A stretch of 64,000 nt of DNA from NCBI GenBank assembly GCA_032622095.1, contig CP136069.1:71573319-71637318 (forward strand). The letters are read 5' to 3'. Below, piece after piece: positions 52,266-64,000 of this stretch (position 1 is the stretch's first letter; the number at the start of each line of letters is the position of its first letter). A model generated the notes under the pieces. The model was not told the DNA's origin and made no database searches. It worked only from the letters and a program-made list of their open reading frames with translations. This DNA is from Siphonodentalium dalli. Lineage: Eukaryota > Mollusca > Scaphopoda > Gadilida > Siphonodentaliidae. The position numbers and the translations under genes are program-made.

Positions 52266-53762
52266 CAGGAAGGGTGTGTAATTTCGTAACATTCTTCAAT
52301 TCATATAGCATTGTGATATATCCTCGGTACACATAAATAAAAATTATGTTTAGAATTAGGCCACATTGTATGTTAAATAACCAATTTGAAGGGTTAGTGT
52401 TGGAACTTTTCTTAATAACATCTCTATGCATAGCTCCGATATATTCCGAATACAAAGAAATGAGATATTTACAAACAGTAACGTGGGAATTGGTTAATAA
52501 TTACCATCCCAATTCATTTAGAATATAACATGCCGATATTTGTCGCGTATAACTAAATGAAAAAGTTCACTAAACGATATTAAATAACATGTTAAACTCC
52601 GATATAAACAAACACCTCGTAGGATTCATGTTCGAATTAAATTTCTTATACAATTGTCAAATCCCCGTGTAGTATAATAGTAGATAGCATTCCGATTTAT
52701 ATCACGTGAAAATAAACGAAAGATGTTCAAATAACAATGCAACAAATCAGGTTAAAGAACAATAGAAACACATAACGCGCAGCGCGCTAATGGTTAACGC
52801 GCGAATTCCCGTTGGAATTAATCGGTTGGTACTACTTGGCATGCGAATAACAAACCATGAGTCAATCAAGCATGTCACGAGAGACGCCCGCTGCATGAAA
52901 TAATACTGTAAACGACAATAAACGAAATTGAAATTCCCAACTACACCTTGTACCGGACTCGGCCTTGAGGTCGCACTACAACTTTTAATAAATAAAACCT
53001 CCATGCGCCCGTTGCATACCAAGAAACAGTAGCTGATTATGCACCCGGAGGGCGAAATTACGCTCTCTGTGGTGTACACTGCGAGGCTGGTGGAATCACT
53101 GAACTAAATGGTTTCCCATAGGCGACAGTGTTAACGTTTCGGCCAAATTCACTGAATTGAAGCCTGCAGGCCATACCAGTGATGCTTACCCAGCTATATT
53201 GACACCATGCAGTTGATCACGAAAATGCAAGAAAAATCATAGGTCATGTGTTTACTTTTTAAAAATAAATCCCCAAGTGTACGACAGGGCTATCCCACAG
53301 CCAAATTTGATCTGGAAAAACCAGAACTACAGCAGCTAGTTAAATAAATTTCCCGCTCACAAAAATCCATTCCCCCATTCATTCACCAGTTTAAATTATT
53401 TAGATATGATGTACAAATCAAATAACGCGATGTCATCGGGAGCATCTCACTTGCCGACGGCTATTGTTTCGGGGGTACCTGCACGAGGTGGCAATAATCC
53501 CTTACTTCAATCATTTGCCGCTTATAGTCTATTCCTCTTTTCTTTTGGTGTTTTAATGGTTTGTCCTCTCTTTTTGTAGGTTTTTAATGATTTGTCAATT
53601 TGGGAACGAGGGTTTTTGGAACCTTTGGTGCTGATTCAATGTTGATGTTAGGAAATATCTATGTCATGTTTTATCTATTTATTGATTCAAAATAATTAAT
53701 AAAATACATACAAGGAGATAACAAACATATAACAAATACACGACAATACTTTAACAAAAAGC
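52266..53762. other. no recognised gene
   Basis: AT-rich to 52740, then a GC-richer block (52750-53110) with GCGCAGCGCGCTAATGG that looks like an interspersed repeat with no partner in this window. Confidence 0.35.
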
Positions 53763-53935
53763 TCAATGGCGAACTAATTTAGCGATTGAATCTAAGTATT
53801 CAACAACGTCGATCTCGTTTTCCCTGAATATTCTCTTGAAATGTCTAAGAGACGCGTTGACCCCCCCGATATTTTCTTCTCTGTGGTTGAACTCTGCCGC
53901 CACCAGTCAGTTGAAGTATCGTCGAGTCTGTATAT
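53763..53935 (-). pseudogene. decayed ORF C-terminus, unidentified
   Basis: The minus-strand frame reads LVAAEFNHREENIGGVNASL, then RHFKRIFRENEIDVVEYLD, and ends at TGA (53763-53765), with AATAAA near 53695. A stop and apparent frame shift lie upstream near 53907, after RRYFN. It looks like protein but matches no family I can name; a retroelement relic is plausible. Confidence 0.3.
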
Positions 53936-54639
53936 TCTTCAGTTACCTTCACCTTTAGCATTCCACGGTGTACTCGCTCCCCGACTCTGGAAACACATTT
54001 AGCTCCCTGATTCCTGATCTGGCGATGTCATATGTGCTATGGGGTAACTTTGATTAATAACGTACTCGCTATATTGTGTACCGGTTAGACTTTTTGGAAG
54101 ATGTATGTTTTCGCGGATTCATTGTTGCAGTATAACTTTTATGACCGCGCTAATTCCTTTCGATATTTTGGTGTGAACAATGGCTAGTTAGGCCACTCTT
54201 GAAGATTTTATTGAGGGAACGCAATGCATAATATAACATGCAGCTAACATTGCTGATGAATTATGTCTCAGCTGGAATGTAGACTAAAGGTCGTATTACG
54301 AGGTATCGGGGTGTATTTAATTCGATTGGTAGATTGTTGGTCCGCATTTAGAGGCTTTCTGGTGTGGTGAGTGAGACACCTTCGGTGATAAGCCGTAGGT
54401 GTTGTAATAATTTGAAGGATTAGCTGTTTTAACGGAATTCTGAGGTGATGCATTCATGAAACCAGTATATTTAATATTTTTATGTATGCGTATAGTAATA
54501 TGATATTGAGAGCGTTACCACCCCCTCAACGCATCCCCTTGAGAAGCAGGTCGAATTAAGTTTTCAAGTATTATAAATTAATTTGCAACCCCTCGGAATT
54601 TTCCAACTGAATGGTAACTCAAGCATTAATAATGATCTG

Positions 54640-54800
54640 ATATTTTCGCTCAGTTCCCAACACGTCTGCGCTCGCTAATTGAAGTCTGCGAAGATAAGCT
54701 CCGATTAATATATTAATCCTGCCGATTATTATTGGCCCATGTTAATCATTGTAAGTAAACATAATTGCCAACGGAAAAGGTGTAACAGCTTTTTCTTAAC
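54640..54800 (+). repeat. copy of the gene B upstream block
   Basis: Matches 32770-32935 (CAACACGTCTGCGCTCGCTAA and AAAAGGTGTAACAGCTTTTT). Confidence 0.6.
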
Positions 54801-55042
54801 CCTTTATGTATATATTAAATGGATTCTCCCAGTCAATTAAAAAGTTTATATCGGAATGGTCTGTTATTCACTCTGGCAGGGAGTGGAGCGAGGCAGTCAT
54901 AATTTGCTTTGGCTGTATTAGTTCCTCTTTGTCAGAGCATTGGCACGAGTGAGTTGTGCGGACTGTAACCTTTATTGGGAGCATCCGTCCTCGTACTAAT
55001 GCCGGCGAGTGAGACGGTTTTGGATTAGACTTAGGACGGACA

Positions 55043-55600
55043 ATGGAGCTAATCCCTGACGCCGCGTTGGCTGCAATGCAAAGATCTCAAATAGTGGACA
55101 CTGTTAGTTGGAATCGCCAATCTAACAGGGGCTATTTGGTTCTTTGCGTTGAATTCCGGACAGAGGATGCTGGCATCCAGAGATCTTCTGCCCGGAGCAG
55201 GAACGCCGAGACCAGCCCTGACTTGAAGAAGGGGCCTCCAAAGAAAAAGACACCAGCTAGACGGAGAAGGGACGCCGCCAGACGGGCAAAGTGGAAGAAG
55301 AAGATGGGGGTGACCGTTGATCGACCGGTCACCCCTCCCCGTGTGGTTCAGCCGTCCAGTGTCATAGCCGACAGGTCGAAGTTGTCTGAGAGACGACTCG
55401 ACCTGCATGGAGACAGACGACATTGTACCAGCCAGCAGGGACTCCGTGGATCTGCCGGAGGTCCCTGCTGTCGTCATCGAAGCGAGCGGAGACAGGGACG
55501 TGGACACCACCCCAGATGTTCCTGCCGCCAGCTTTGAGGTGGAGTTGGACAGCTTACTACGCCCCTTCCAAATCCTCCCTGGGCCCCAAGCCCAAAAACC
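55043..55600 (+). pseudogene. frameshifted ORF with basic KKK/RRRR region
   Basis: ATG at 55043 opens a frame with a short structured start (MELIPDAALAAMQRSQIVDT) and a strongly basic stretch (KKGPPKKKTPARRRRDAARR). Near 55400 the reading switches by one base to a second good frame (METDDIVPASRDSVDLPEVP, then an acidic, proline-rich region). The basic-then-acidic layout suggests a nucleic-acid-binding retroelement ORF, but I do not recognise the family. GC is well above the surroundings. Confidence 0.35.
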
Positions 55601-55639
55601 CCTCATACGCGATCATACGCGTCTGTTATTCATTTGGAT

Positions 55640-55810
55640 GGATGTTAAGGAGGCGTCCCATTCGTGAATTTTATAAAAGATATTAATTTAAAACTATCAA
55701 TTATATTTAAAGGGGGAATTATTATCCTCTATAGTATGCTATATATAGTACTGTTAACAGCAGCTGTTCACCCTCACAATATATATGAGAGATACGTTCT
55801 AATATATTAT
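55640..55810 (-). repeat. inverse copy of a block in the 3 kb duplication
   Basis: Matches the complement of 58540-58690 and 61423-61570 (CATTCGTGAATTTT, AAACTATCAATT, CTGTTCACCCTC). Confidence 0.5.
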
Positions 55811-55844
55811 TACCCGTGGCCAGTCAAAAACTGCTATAGTTAAT

Positions 55845-56345
55845 TTAAGAAAATATTGTCCTACATTTGGTCAACATTGTCATTGGAGTTGTCATCAGTT
55901 GGAAAAATTTCCAACCTAATTGCATGGGGGTGTCATGTTTGAAATTTCCAACTCTAGGAAGGCTTGGGGTTAGTCTAGATGCTAGGACTTGGCGATTTTA
56001 TTGTTCAGATTTCAAAATGTTCATACACCGGCCGAACCATGGTGGGCCCGGTGTGCCATTGTACCCCCCCCCCCCCATGCAGGGGGGGGGGCTGCTAATT
56101 AGTTTAAGAAAACAATATTTTACTACATTTGGTCAAAATCGTGGACTGAAATGGTCATCATGATGCAGTTGGAGAATTTTCCAACCTAAGGGCGGGTATG
56201 AGGTTTGAAATGTCCAACTCTAGGAAAGCTTGCATGAGGCCAGTCTATAGATGCTAAGATTTTGCGATTTTCTTGTTTAGTTTTCAATATTTTCTCGCAC
56301 CGGGCGAACAACCATGGTCGGACCGGTGTGTCCTGGTCTCTTGTT
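55845..56345 (+). repeat. two ~250 bp tandem units
   Basis: Shared TACATTTGGTCAA, TTTCCAACCTAA, TCCAACTCTAGGAA and CGAACCATGGT in the same order; poly-C/poly-G tracts lie between the units. Confidence 0.6.
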
Positions 56346-57393
56346 TGTCTGGAGTTGGACCACTAGATGTTAGGATTTATGCAATTTTCAGATGTTCTCA
56401 CGGGTATACACATAGAACCATATGGTTTATGAATATATATATAGGCTATATATATTAGGCCTGAGCACTGAGGTGCAAGGGGTGCAAATTGAATTATGCA
56501 AAACTTGTGTTTGATCGGATTCAAGGAGGGGTGTGCAGTTGGAATTGCCCAAAGTGGACACCCCCAACGGAGACTCTCTAGCCACGTCTAACCTTGTGAT
56601 TGCATATGAGCTGCATCTCCCAATCGCACAAACATAACTATTAAGCTTATTCTAGGATCGCAGGACTACAGTCGAAATGTCAGTCAATTTATTTGATTAA
56701 ATACCCACACGTTCAAGTTCTAGGGACGTGGCCAGACCTAGGGTTCCCATGGGGGGGGGGGGAGTCCACCATCAATTTAACTGACCCCCCCCCCCTGAAC
56801 CAAACATCAAGCTACCAGGTTCGCATAATTCCATGCACCCCCTTGGAAATATCCAACCTGCATGACACACTCTACGGTTGGAAAATGACCAACTGGTGAC
56901 CATTTCATACACTATACACTAATCACTGGTTGGAAAATCAAACAGTGAGAACAATTCCAACATATATCTGGTGTCTAATGTCCAACTAATGTTGTTTCAG
57001 GCATGAGATTTCCAATTGTTGGAACTGCATGTCGCCACGTCCATGTGCGTTTTACGGTATACAAAATAAATAAATAATAATAATTATTATTATTATTACA
57101 ACAGCTGACAAGTATCATGTGTTCCCCAAAACGTCTTCGAAATTTGATTAAGGATAACTGTTATATAGGAATTCGTGCCCTCATTAATAAACAAACTTCA
57201 ATTTGAAGAAAAAAAAACGCGATTGAGTCAGATTGAGTGCGGAATGGCAGCTAATTAGGTGCCATGTATATTATTATTATTATTATTATAATAATCTATG
57301 GCCGCGTTATCTATCGTGTATATGGCCGCTTAGTACACATCCAATGTACCCATACGTGTATGGATAACTCCAGAAAAAAAACGTATACCGCAC

Positions 57394-57888
57394 TATTTAA
57401 AGATGCATTATCCAAATTAACGCTCCCAAATTACTACTTCTTTGGTTTCGGTGGTTAAAAATATTTTATTCGAGTCGAGGAACCCACCCATCAAAGCTCA
57501 GAGTGATCAGATATCGTTTTGAAGTTTATTATTTCTCGAGATGTGCAATTATTTGTGGCCCGGAAAAACGTTGTCAAACGGACGGTCTCGGACAAAATTG
57601 CGGATGAAGATGGATAACTCCAGAATCATGTGGTACTACGGCCAAAATTCGTGATACTCAAGTGATAATACAACCATATTTCGTTGAACAAAATGTTGAT
57701 AAATAAAAAGTTTGGGGTAATTTGATACCATAGTTGACAGTGGTTAGCATTATTTTGTTGCAATTAATCGATTCTGATAACTAAAGCGTATTTTGAAGAA
57801 ATGTTGTTGTTTATGTTGTTGTTGTTGTTGCTGTTGCTGTTGTATCTTGATAATATGGGGACCGTCTGATCGGATTGAGTATATTTAA
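57394..57888 (+). mobile_element. REP-A copy in duplication unit 1
   Basis: From TTTAAAGATGCATTATCC to TCTGATCGGATTGAGTAT and TTTAA. Contains an expanded TGT/TGC microsatellite at 57804-57842. Confidence 0.6.
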
Positions 57889-58483
57889 AGGGGTACTGTA
57901 CCCAAGATGTTGTTGTTGGTTTCTATAATCCCCGAGTCGGAGAATAAGGTCACAACTTTTCCATTCTTTGAAAGTATGTTGAGTACGAAGTAGTGTTACG
58001 GATCATGGCAAATTTACCGGAATGCAAAAATGCAAATTGTCGTTGTCGAGTAATTTTTGCACAGTTTTCAACCAAATGAATCAAATAAAAAATATATTAT
58101 ATGCATAGTAGTCCCATATACTCATTTAAGTTAGTGTATCGTCACTAGTCAATGAGTGGCTTGAGTTTTCTCCCCGTATAAGCATAATGTTTCAAACGAT
58201 CGTGTGTGCAATGGGTTTACTAATCCAGTATCCCTCAATTATAATTTGATTACGTTTTGTACACGGAAATTCGTATTTTAATTTACGCCATTTTATGGCT
58301 CCAGCCATAAATTCAATTTATATTAAATTATTAACTTTTAAATTATTAAATTTTAAGATAGCCTATTAACCTGAGCGTTTACAGAATACATCTTCGATTC
58401 AAATTACTTATGTTTCGATATAGTATCGATAATAGATCGTTGTTATCACCGGAAATTTATTGAAAATGGCGTACAGTACCCCT
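57889..58483. mobile_element. TTAA-target element, 595 bp
   Basis: TTAA, AGGGGTACTGTAC ... GTACAGTACCCCT, TTAA. Unit 2 has a single TTAA at this spot (ACATTTAAGGAAATAAAT, about 61126-61143). Confidence 0.8.
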
Positions 58484-58916
58484 TTAATGAAATAAATAAA
58501 ATCGTGATAATCAACGCTTATAAACGCTTATAAACATAATTAGAACGTCTCTCTCACATTGCGAGGGTGAACATGTGCTGTTATAGTACTATAACATACA
58601 TTGGTTATAGAGGATAATATTCCCCCCTCTTTAAATTGATAGTTTGACGTTGAGATTTTTGGAAAATTCACGAATGTGGCACGTTCTTCATCTGATAAAA
58701 GCAGACGACAGATAAATAAAAGTGCAGAAGGAGCCATATTTATTGATTGTTTAGATAATAAGGTCACATATGGTCGTTTGTTGAACTTATCATCTGAACA
58801 TTTCCTATGTGATAACTACTCAGCAATGATGCTTTAGTATAGAATGGGTTAATATACATTCATCGTCGGGTTTTAGCTATGTATACACACGGATCACGGT
58901 AGCAGAGTAATGCTTA

Positions 58917-59081
58917 CAGTAATGCCCAAAGTAATTGACCACTTAACCACAGCAGAATTATGGGTAATTTTTCAGGATTTAGTCGGAAATATGGCTTGTT
59001 GCCATTCATCGGAAAGCTCTCGCCGAAAAAATACCCATAATTCTGCTGTGGTTAAGTGGTCAATTACTTTTGGCATTACTG
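58917..59081. mobile_element. TA-flanked palindromic MITE, copy 6
   Basis: CAGTAATGCCC to GGCATTACTG with TA outside. Present at the same place in unit 2, so inserted before the duplication. Confidence 0.7.
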
Positions 59082-60654
59082 TATATTACAATTGTTTCGA
59101 CAAGCGAACTTAAACCTCGTTATTGAAGAATTATTATAATAGTGAAAATAAGAATTAAGACGTTAGTTTATCTACTTTTGTATGTACATGTTGGTGATAG
59201 TTGTTTTACAGACATCCATACGCTTCATATGCCCACTGACAATTACATTCGTCCCTTTAAAGTTTAAAAAGATACAAACAAAATTGCTATGTGTACCTTT
59301 AAGTAAAGATTAATAATCCGAATGACCGCTCCTAAATTACTATGTCTTTGGCTTTTGGTGGTAAAATATCGATCGAGGTTACGGCGGCCCCTCGAATCGG
59401 ATTGTGTACCTTTAATTGTGATCTAACATTTTCGTCAGTTTGTCTCCGTTCTCTCGGACTATATTAATCTTGCCGATTATTATTGTTCCATGTTAACCTT
59501 GTCTATACTAAAGCATCATTGACGAGTAATTAGCCCCATATTTCAGATAATAAGTTCAACAAACAACCATAATGACCATATAGTAATGAGCTTATTATCT
59601 GAACATTTCCCTCAATAAATAGTACGGTACTCCCTCCAGTCTTTGGTTTTATTTATCACTGATCAGTCGATAAATCAGTTTAACATGCAATGAGGTGAAA
59701 GGGGTGCAAATTGAATTATGCAAAACTTGTGTTTGGTCGGATTCAAGGAGGGGTGTGCAGTTCGAATTGCCCAAAGTGGACACCCCCAGCGGATATTCTC
59801 TAGCCACGTCTAACCTTGTGATTGCATGTGAGCTGCATCTCCCAATCGCACAAACATAACTATTAAGCGTATTCTAGGATCGCAGGACTACAGTCGAAAT
59901 GTCAGTCAATTTATTTGATTAAATACCCACACGTACAAGTTCTAGGGACGTGGCCAGACCTAGGGTTCCCATGGGGGAAGTCCACCTTCAAATTTACAAC
60001 TGACCCCCCCCCCCCCCGAACCAAACATCAAGCTACCAGGTTCGCAGAATTCCATTTGCAACCCCTTGGAAATATCCAACCTGACACACCGTACGGTTGG
60101 AAAATGACCAACTGGTGAACATATCATACACTAGACTAATCACTGGTTGGAAAATCAAACAGCGAGAACAATTCCAACATATATCTGGTGTCTAATGCCC
60201 AACTAATGTTGTGTCAGGCATGACATTTCCAATTGTTGGAACTGCATGTCGCCACGTCCATGTGCGTTTTACGGTATACAAAATAAATAAATTATTATTA
60301 TTACAACAGCTGACAAGTATCATGTGTTCCCCAAAACGTGTTCGAAATTTGATTAAGGATAACTGTTAGGAATTCGTGCCCTCATTAATAAACAAACTTT
60401 AATTTGAAAAAAGACGCGATTGAGTCGGATTGAGTGCGGATTGGCAGCTAATTAGGTGCCATGTATATACATGCAAATAGAAGAAATGCATGAATTTCGC
60501 AACAAATATGAACATTATAAGTTATAAATGAATACTTGTCGGCCACCATAATAATCTATGGCCGTGTTATCTATCGTGTATATGGCCGCTTAGTACACAT
60601 CCAATGTACCCATATGTGTATGAATAACTCCAGAAAAAAAACGTATACCGCACT

Positions 60655-61130
60655 ATTTAAAGATCCAAATTAACGCTCCCAAATTACTATTTCTTTGGTT
60701 TTGGTGGTTAAAAATATTTCATTCGAGTCTAGGAACCCACCCATCAAAGCTCAGAGTGATCAGATATCGTTTTGAAGTTTATTATTTCTCGAGATGTGCA
60801 ATTATTTGTGGCCCAGAAAAACGTTGTCAAACGGACGGTCTCGGACAAAATTGCGGATGAAGATGGATAACTCCAGAATCATGTGGTAATACGGCCAAAT
60901 TCCGTGATACTCAAGTGATAATACAACCATATTTCGTTGAACAAAATGTTGATAAATAGAAAGTTTGGGGTAATTTGATACCACAGTTGACAGTGGTTAG
61001 CATTATATTGTTACAATTAATCGATTCTGATAACTAAAGCGTATTTTGAAGAAATGTTGTTGTTGTTGTTGTTGTTGCTGTTGTTGTATCTTGATGATAT
61101 GGGGACCGTCTGATCGGATTGAGTACATTT
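60655..61130 (+). mobile_element. REP-A copy in duplication unit 2
   Basis: Same boundaries as 57394-57888, with a shorter TGT microsatellite. Confidence 0.6.
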
Positions 61131-61792
61131 AAGGAAATAAATTATTGTAGTCGTTGGTTAATACCCCATGCCGTCTAATGGCATCGAAAATTTATTCGAG
61201 TTAAACCATTTGTTCGAAAAAAAATGGCATTGATATGATAAGTCTTATATATATATGTCTTTGGGTGGTTGGGGTCTATTGTGCCAGGGACCTGTGTTTT
61301 CACAAGATTAGCTAAAATCGTGATAATCAACGCTTATAAACGGGCTACAATTTAAGCATCTGACCGCTGTTGTTTTTATTTTGTTTAAATCACTTTTCTT
61401 TCTTTTTTTTAATAATTAGAACGTCTCTCTCACATTGCGAGGGTGAACATGTGCTGTTATAGTACTATAACATACATTGGTTATAGAGGATAATATTCCC
61501 CCCTCTTTAAATTGATAGTTTGACGTTGAGATTTTTGGAAAATTCACGAATGTGGCACGTTCTTCATCTGGTAAAAGCAGACGACAGATAAATAAAAGTG
61601 CAGAAGGAGCCATATTTATTGATTGTTTAGATAATAAGGTCACATATGGTCGTTTGTTGAACTTATCATCTGAACATTTCCTATGTGATAACTACTCAGC
61701 AATGATGCTTTAGTATAGAATGGGTTAATATACATTCATCGTCGGGTTTTAGCTATGTATACACACAGATCACGGTAGCAGAGTAATGCTTA

Positions 61793-61957
61793 CAGTAATG
61801 CCCAAAGTAATTGACCACTTAACCACAGCAGACTTATGGGTAATTTTTCAGGATTTAGTCGGAAATATGGCTTGTTGCCATTCATCGGAAAGCTCTCGCC
61901 GAAAAATTACCCATAATTCTGCTGTGGTTAAGTGGTCAATTACTTTTGGCATTACTG
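61793..61957. mobile_element. TA-flanked palindromic MITE, copy 7
   Basis: Duplicate of copy 6 in unit 2. Confidence 0.7.
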
Positions 61958-62583
61958 TATATTACAATTGTTTCGACAAGCGAATTTAAACCTCGTTATT
62001 GAAGAATTATTATAATAGTGAAAATAAGAATTAAGACGTTAGTTTATCTACTTTTGTATGTACATGTTGGTGATAGTTGTTTTACAGACATCCATACGCT
62101 TCATATACCCACTGCCAATTACATTCGTCCCTTTAAAGTTTAAAAAGATACAAACAAAATTGCTATGTGTACCTTTAAGTAAAGATACATAATCCGAATG
62201 ACCGCTCCTAAATTACTATGTCTTTGGCTTTTGGTGGTAAAATATCGATCGAGGTTACGGCGGCCCCTCGAATCGGATTGTGTACCTTTAATTGTGATCT
62301 AACATTTTCGTCAGTTTGTCTCCGTTCTCTCGGACTATATTAATCTTGCCGATTATTATTGTTCCATGTTAACCTTGTCTATACTAAAGCATCATTGACG
62401 AGTAATTAGCCCCATATTTCATATAATAAGTTCAACAAACAACCATATAGTAATGAGCTTATTATCTGAACATTTCCCTCAATAAATAGTACGGTACTCC
62501 CTCCAGTCTTTAGTTTTATCATCGATCTATATATACGTCGATGGTTTTATTTATCACTGATCAGTCGATAAATCAGTTTAACA

Positions 62584-63050
62584 TGAACCGGAGCCATCCA
62601 GGTGTATAATAGACCGAAAGTTTGGAGTTTGGGGATGATACCCGTATAATAGACCATGACGACGTGCACTTTATAATGAATGGGACAATCCATTTAGTAT
62701 AGAAATGATAAATCATATAGACCAATGAGTAATCATATAGTTGTCAATGGTGACGGCGTACCGCTTTTTAATACACAGTCATCGTCGGGTTTGACTGTAT
62801 TTCACAACACTCTGGTAGGCGTGTCAACGACTACTATGTAACCAGCGAAAACAACGCGCATTTGTATTAACATTTTCCAATAATTAAGCCCCATGGACAT
62901 ACGAATTTATAAAAAAAATAGTCACGAGTAACATATATACGTGTATAATCCGTGACAATGTTGCTAAGATTATACAAGTTAAGAGGATTTAAAAGCATAT
63001 TGCACATTTGATATGAAAGAAAATAGATCCCGATTGACTACAGCCAATCG
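62584..63050 (+). other. upstream region of gene C
   Basis: Matches the gene B upstream region without its MULE-like and Harbinger-like insertions, and so records the empty sites of both. Confidence 0.7.
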
Positions 63051-63133
63051 CGTTGAAGCAGTGCGCATGTTTCGCGTAGTGATTAATCTAGTGGCTACTA
63101 TAAAGGGATAATTAATGCATTCACGATCACACC
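63051..63133 (+). promoter_or_regulatory. gene C core promoter
   Basis: CCAAT at 63054-63058, TATAAAG at 63099-63105 and TCACACC at 63127-63133 give a 30 bp TATA-to-initiator spacing. The predicted 5' UTR is 60 nt, as for gene B. Confidence 0.75.
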
Positions 63134-63188
63134 AGACGCTTGAGTCATTTATAAACGTTATTCTTTGAGGAACTAAATACATTTCAAT

Positions 63189-63245
63189 ATGCGAGAAATT
63201 GTCCACCTTCAAGCCGGCCAGTGCGGAAACCAAATTGGTGCCAAA
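63189..63245 (+). CDS. TUBB: beta-tubulin gene C exon 1 (partial gene)
   Basis: A third MREI exon encoding 19 residues, identical in DNA to exon 1 of gene B, followed by the donor GTAAGA. Its CCAAT/TATA promoter and early intron 1 also match gene B. Later exons must lie beyond the right edge, so completeness cannot be judged; if the other copies are a guide, exon 2 should be a few kilobases downstream. Confidence 0.9.
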
Positions 63246-64000
63246 GTAAGATTACCTATCTCCTCATGCATGTTGTGTTTTATAATTATGTTTATTCCTT
63301 TGTATTGCCTTTGAACAGGTCGGTACTTCTTGTCATGCGGGATGCATGATACAGAAATATATGTTAATATTATTGCATCGTCATAGTTAGATCATAGTTT
63401 AACTATTTAGTCAAAAGGCACACATACATGTAATGTGATGGTTATTCAATTTTTTTTCACATTGAGGTTTATCCAGTATTTCCCAAAATGTTAGTACATG
63501 TACATGTATCTACTATCTACAGTACATGTATTTTCCTTGAAGTTTACTTTAAGCATATACAGTGTTTAGTTATGTGACTAGCGACACAACACAATTGAAC
63601 ACATTCACAATTATATCGGGCAATATTAATTCCTTGGCATTAGTTGCAACAAACTCTTATTATGACCAAAGTTACAATGTATTTGCACGAAGGAAACGCT
63701 AATTAATATTGTATATTACCTGTACCCCCCCCCCCCCCCCCATAATTTACAGCCTTGTCTTTGAAATGAAATATGAATTGTTGCTTAAAGTAGCTTAAAA
63801 ATCGGCCAATATCTACAATACATGTACACATCTGGGTGAAAATGTATATATCATTTATTCTTGAGAGTGTCCAACCTGTTGATGCATACATGTACAGTGT
63901 TCTCGACGTACATGTATCATGCTCAGAAATGATTATCCAGATGAACAACCGTACACAACTAATTGATAAACCTGGTAATTCCTACACTTGTTGATTGGAA
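63246..64000 (+). other. gene C intron 1 (start)
   Basis: Aligns with intron 1 of gene B, without the 348 bp and 472 bp TTAA elements. A poly-C tract lies at about 63726-63741. Confidence 0.8.

Larger units (their letters stand above)
56473..62583 (+). repeat. ~3 kb tandem segmental duplication
   Basis: Unit 1 about 56473-59693, unit 2 about 59694-62583, very similar throughout. Both contain a REP-A copy (57394-57888; 60655-61130) and a TA MITE (58917-59081; 61793-61957). Unit 1 alone has the 595 bp TTAA element; unit 2 has about 170 bp of private sequence near 61145-61310. Confidence 0.85.

Noticed and set aside
52747-53079. 110-codon minus-strand ORF
   Set aside because: No domain, no acceptable codon pattern, and surrounding sequence looks like an interspersed repeat.

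Overview
This window is eukaryotic, AT-rich nuclear DNA from an invertebrate. The intron-rich beta-tubulin genes, and interspersed repeats with a GTCC/GTCT microsatellite followed by roughly 150-160 bp tandem cores, are what one expects of a bivalve-like mollusc. The lineage is an inference; no species is identified.

The only well-supported genes are three beta-tubulin copies in tandem on the + strand. Gene A has exons 1258-1314, 9666-9774, 13815-14170 and 18337-19146 (443 codons). Gene B has exons 36640-36696, 39951-40059, 43207-43562 and 47433-48248 (445 codons). Gene C shows only exon 1 (63189-63245) and runs off the right edge. All have introns after codon 19, inside codon 56 (phase 1) and, for A and B, after codon 174. 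A and B encode almost the same protein, but their exon 1 and promoter are unrelated at the DNA level, whereas the promoter, exon 1 and early intron 1 of B match C. Gene B is therefore a mosaic: C-like on the left, A-like from about 38.57 kb to 48.76 kb.

Layout: 1-1257 5' flank of A; 1258-19146 gene A, with an 8.35 kb first intron full of small transposons; 19147-32760 intergenic, dominated by a 9.2 kb nest of Helentron/HINE-like elements at 21456-30648; 32770-36639 upstream region of B, broken by a MULE-like and a Harbinger-like insertion; 36640-48248 gene B; 48249-56470 intergenic with palindromic elements, a 1.7 kb TIR element, a minisatellite and two decayed ORFs; 56473-62583 a tandem duplication of about 3 kb; 62584-64000 promoter, exon 1 and start of intron 1 of gene C.

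Because the tubulin copies and the duplicated flanks supply empty sites, many insertions can be delimited to the base from the sequence alone. These include several palindromic families at TTAA, Harbinger-like insertions at TAA, a MULE-like element with a 10 bp target duplication, and Helentron-like elements inserted in T-runs. No bacterial-type operon, CRISPR array, rRNA or convincing tRNA was seen. Family names for the mobile elements are inferred from termini and target duplications; almost none retains a transposase.
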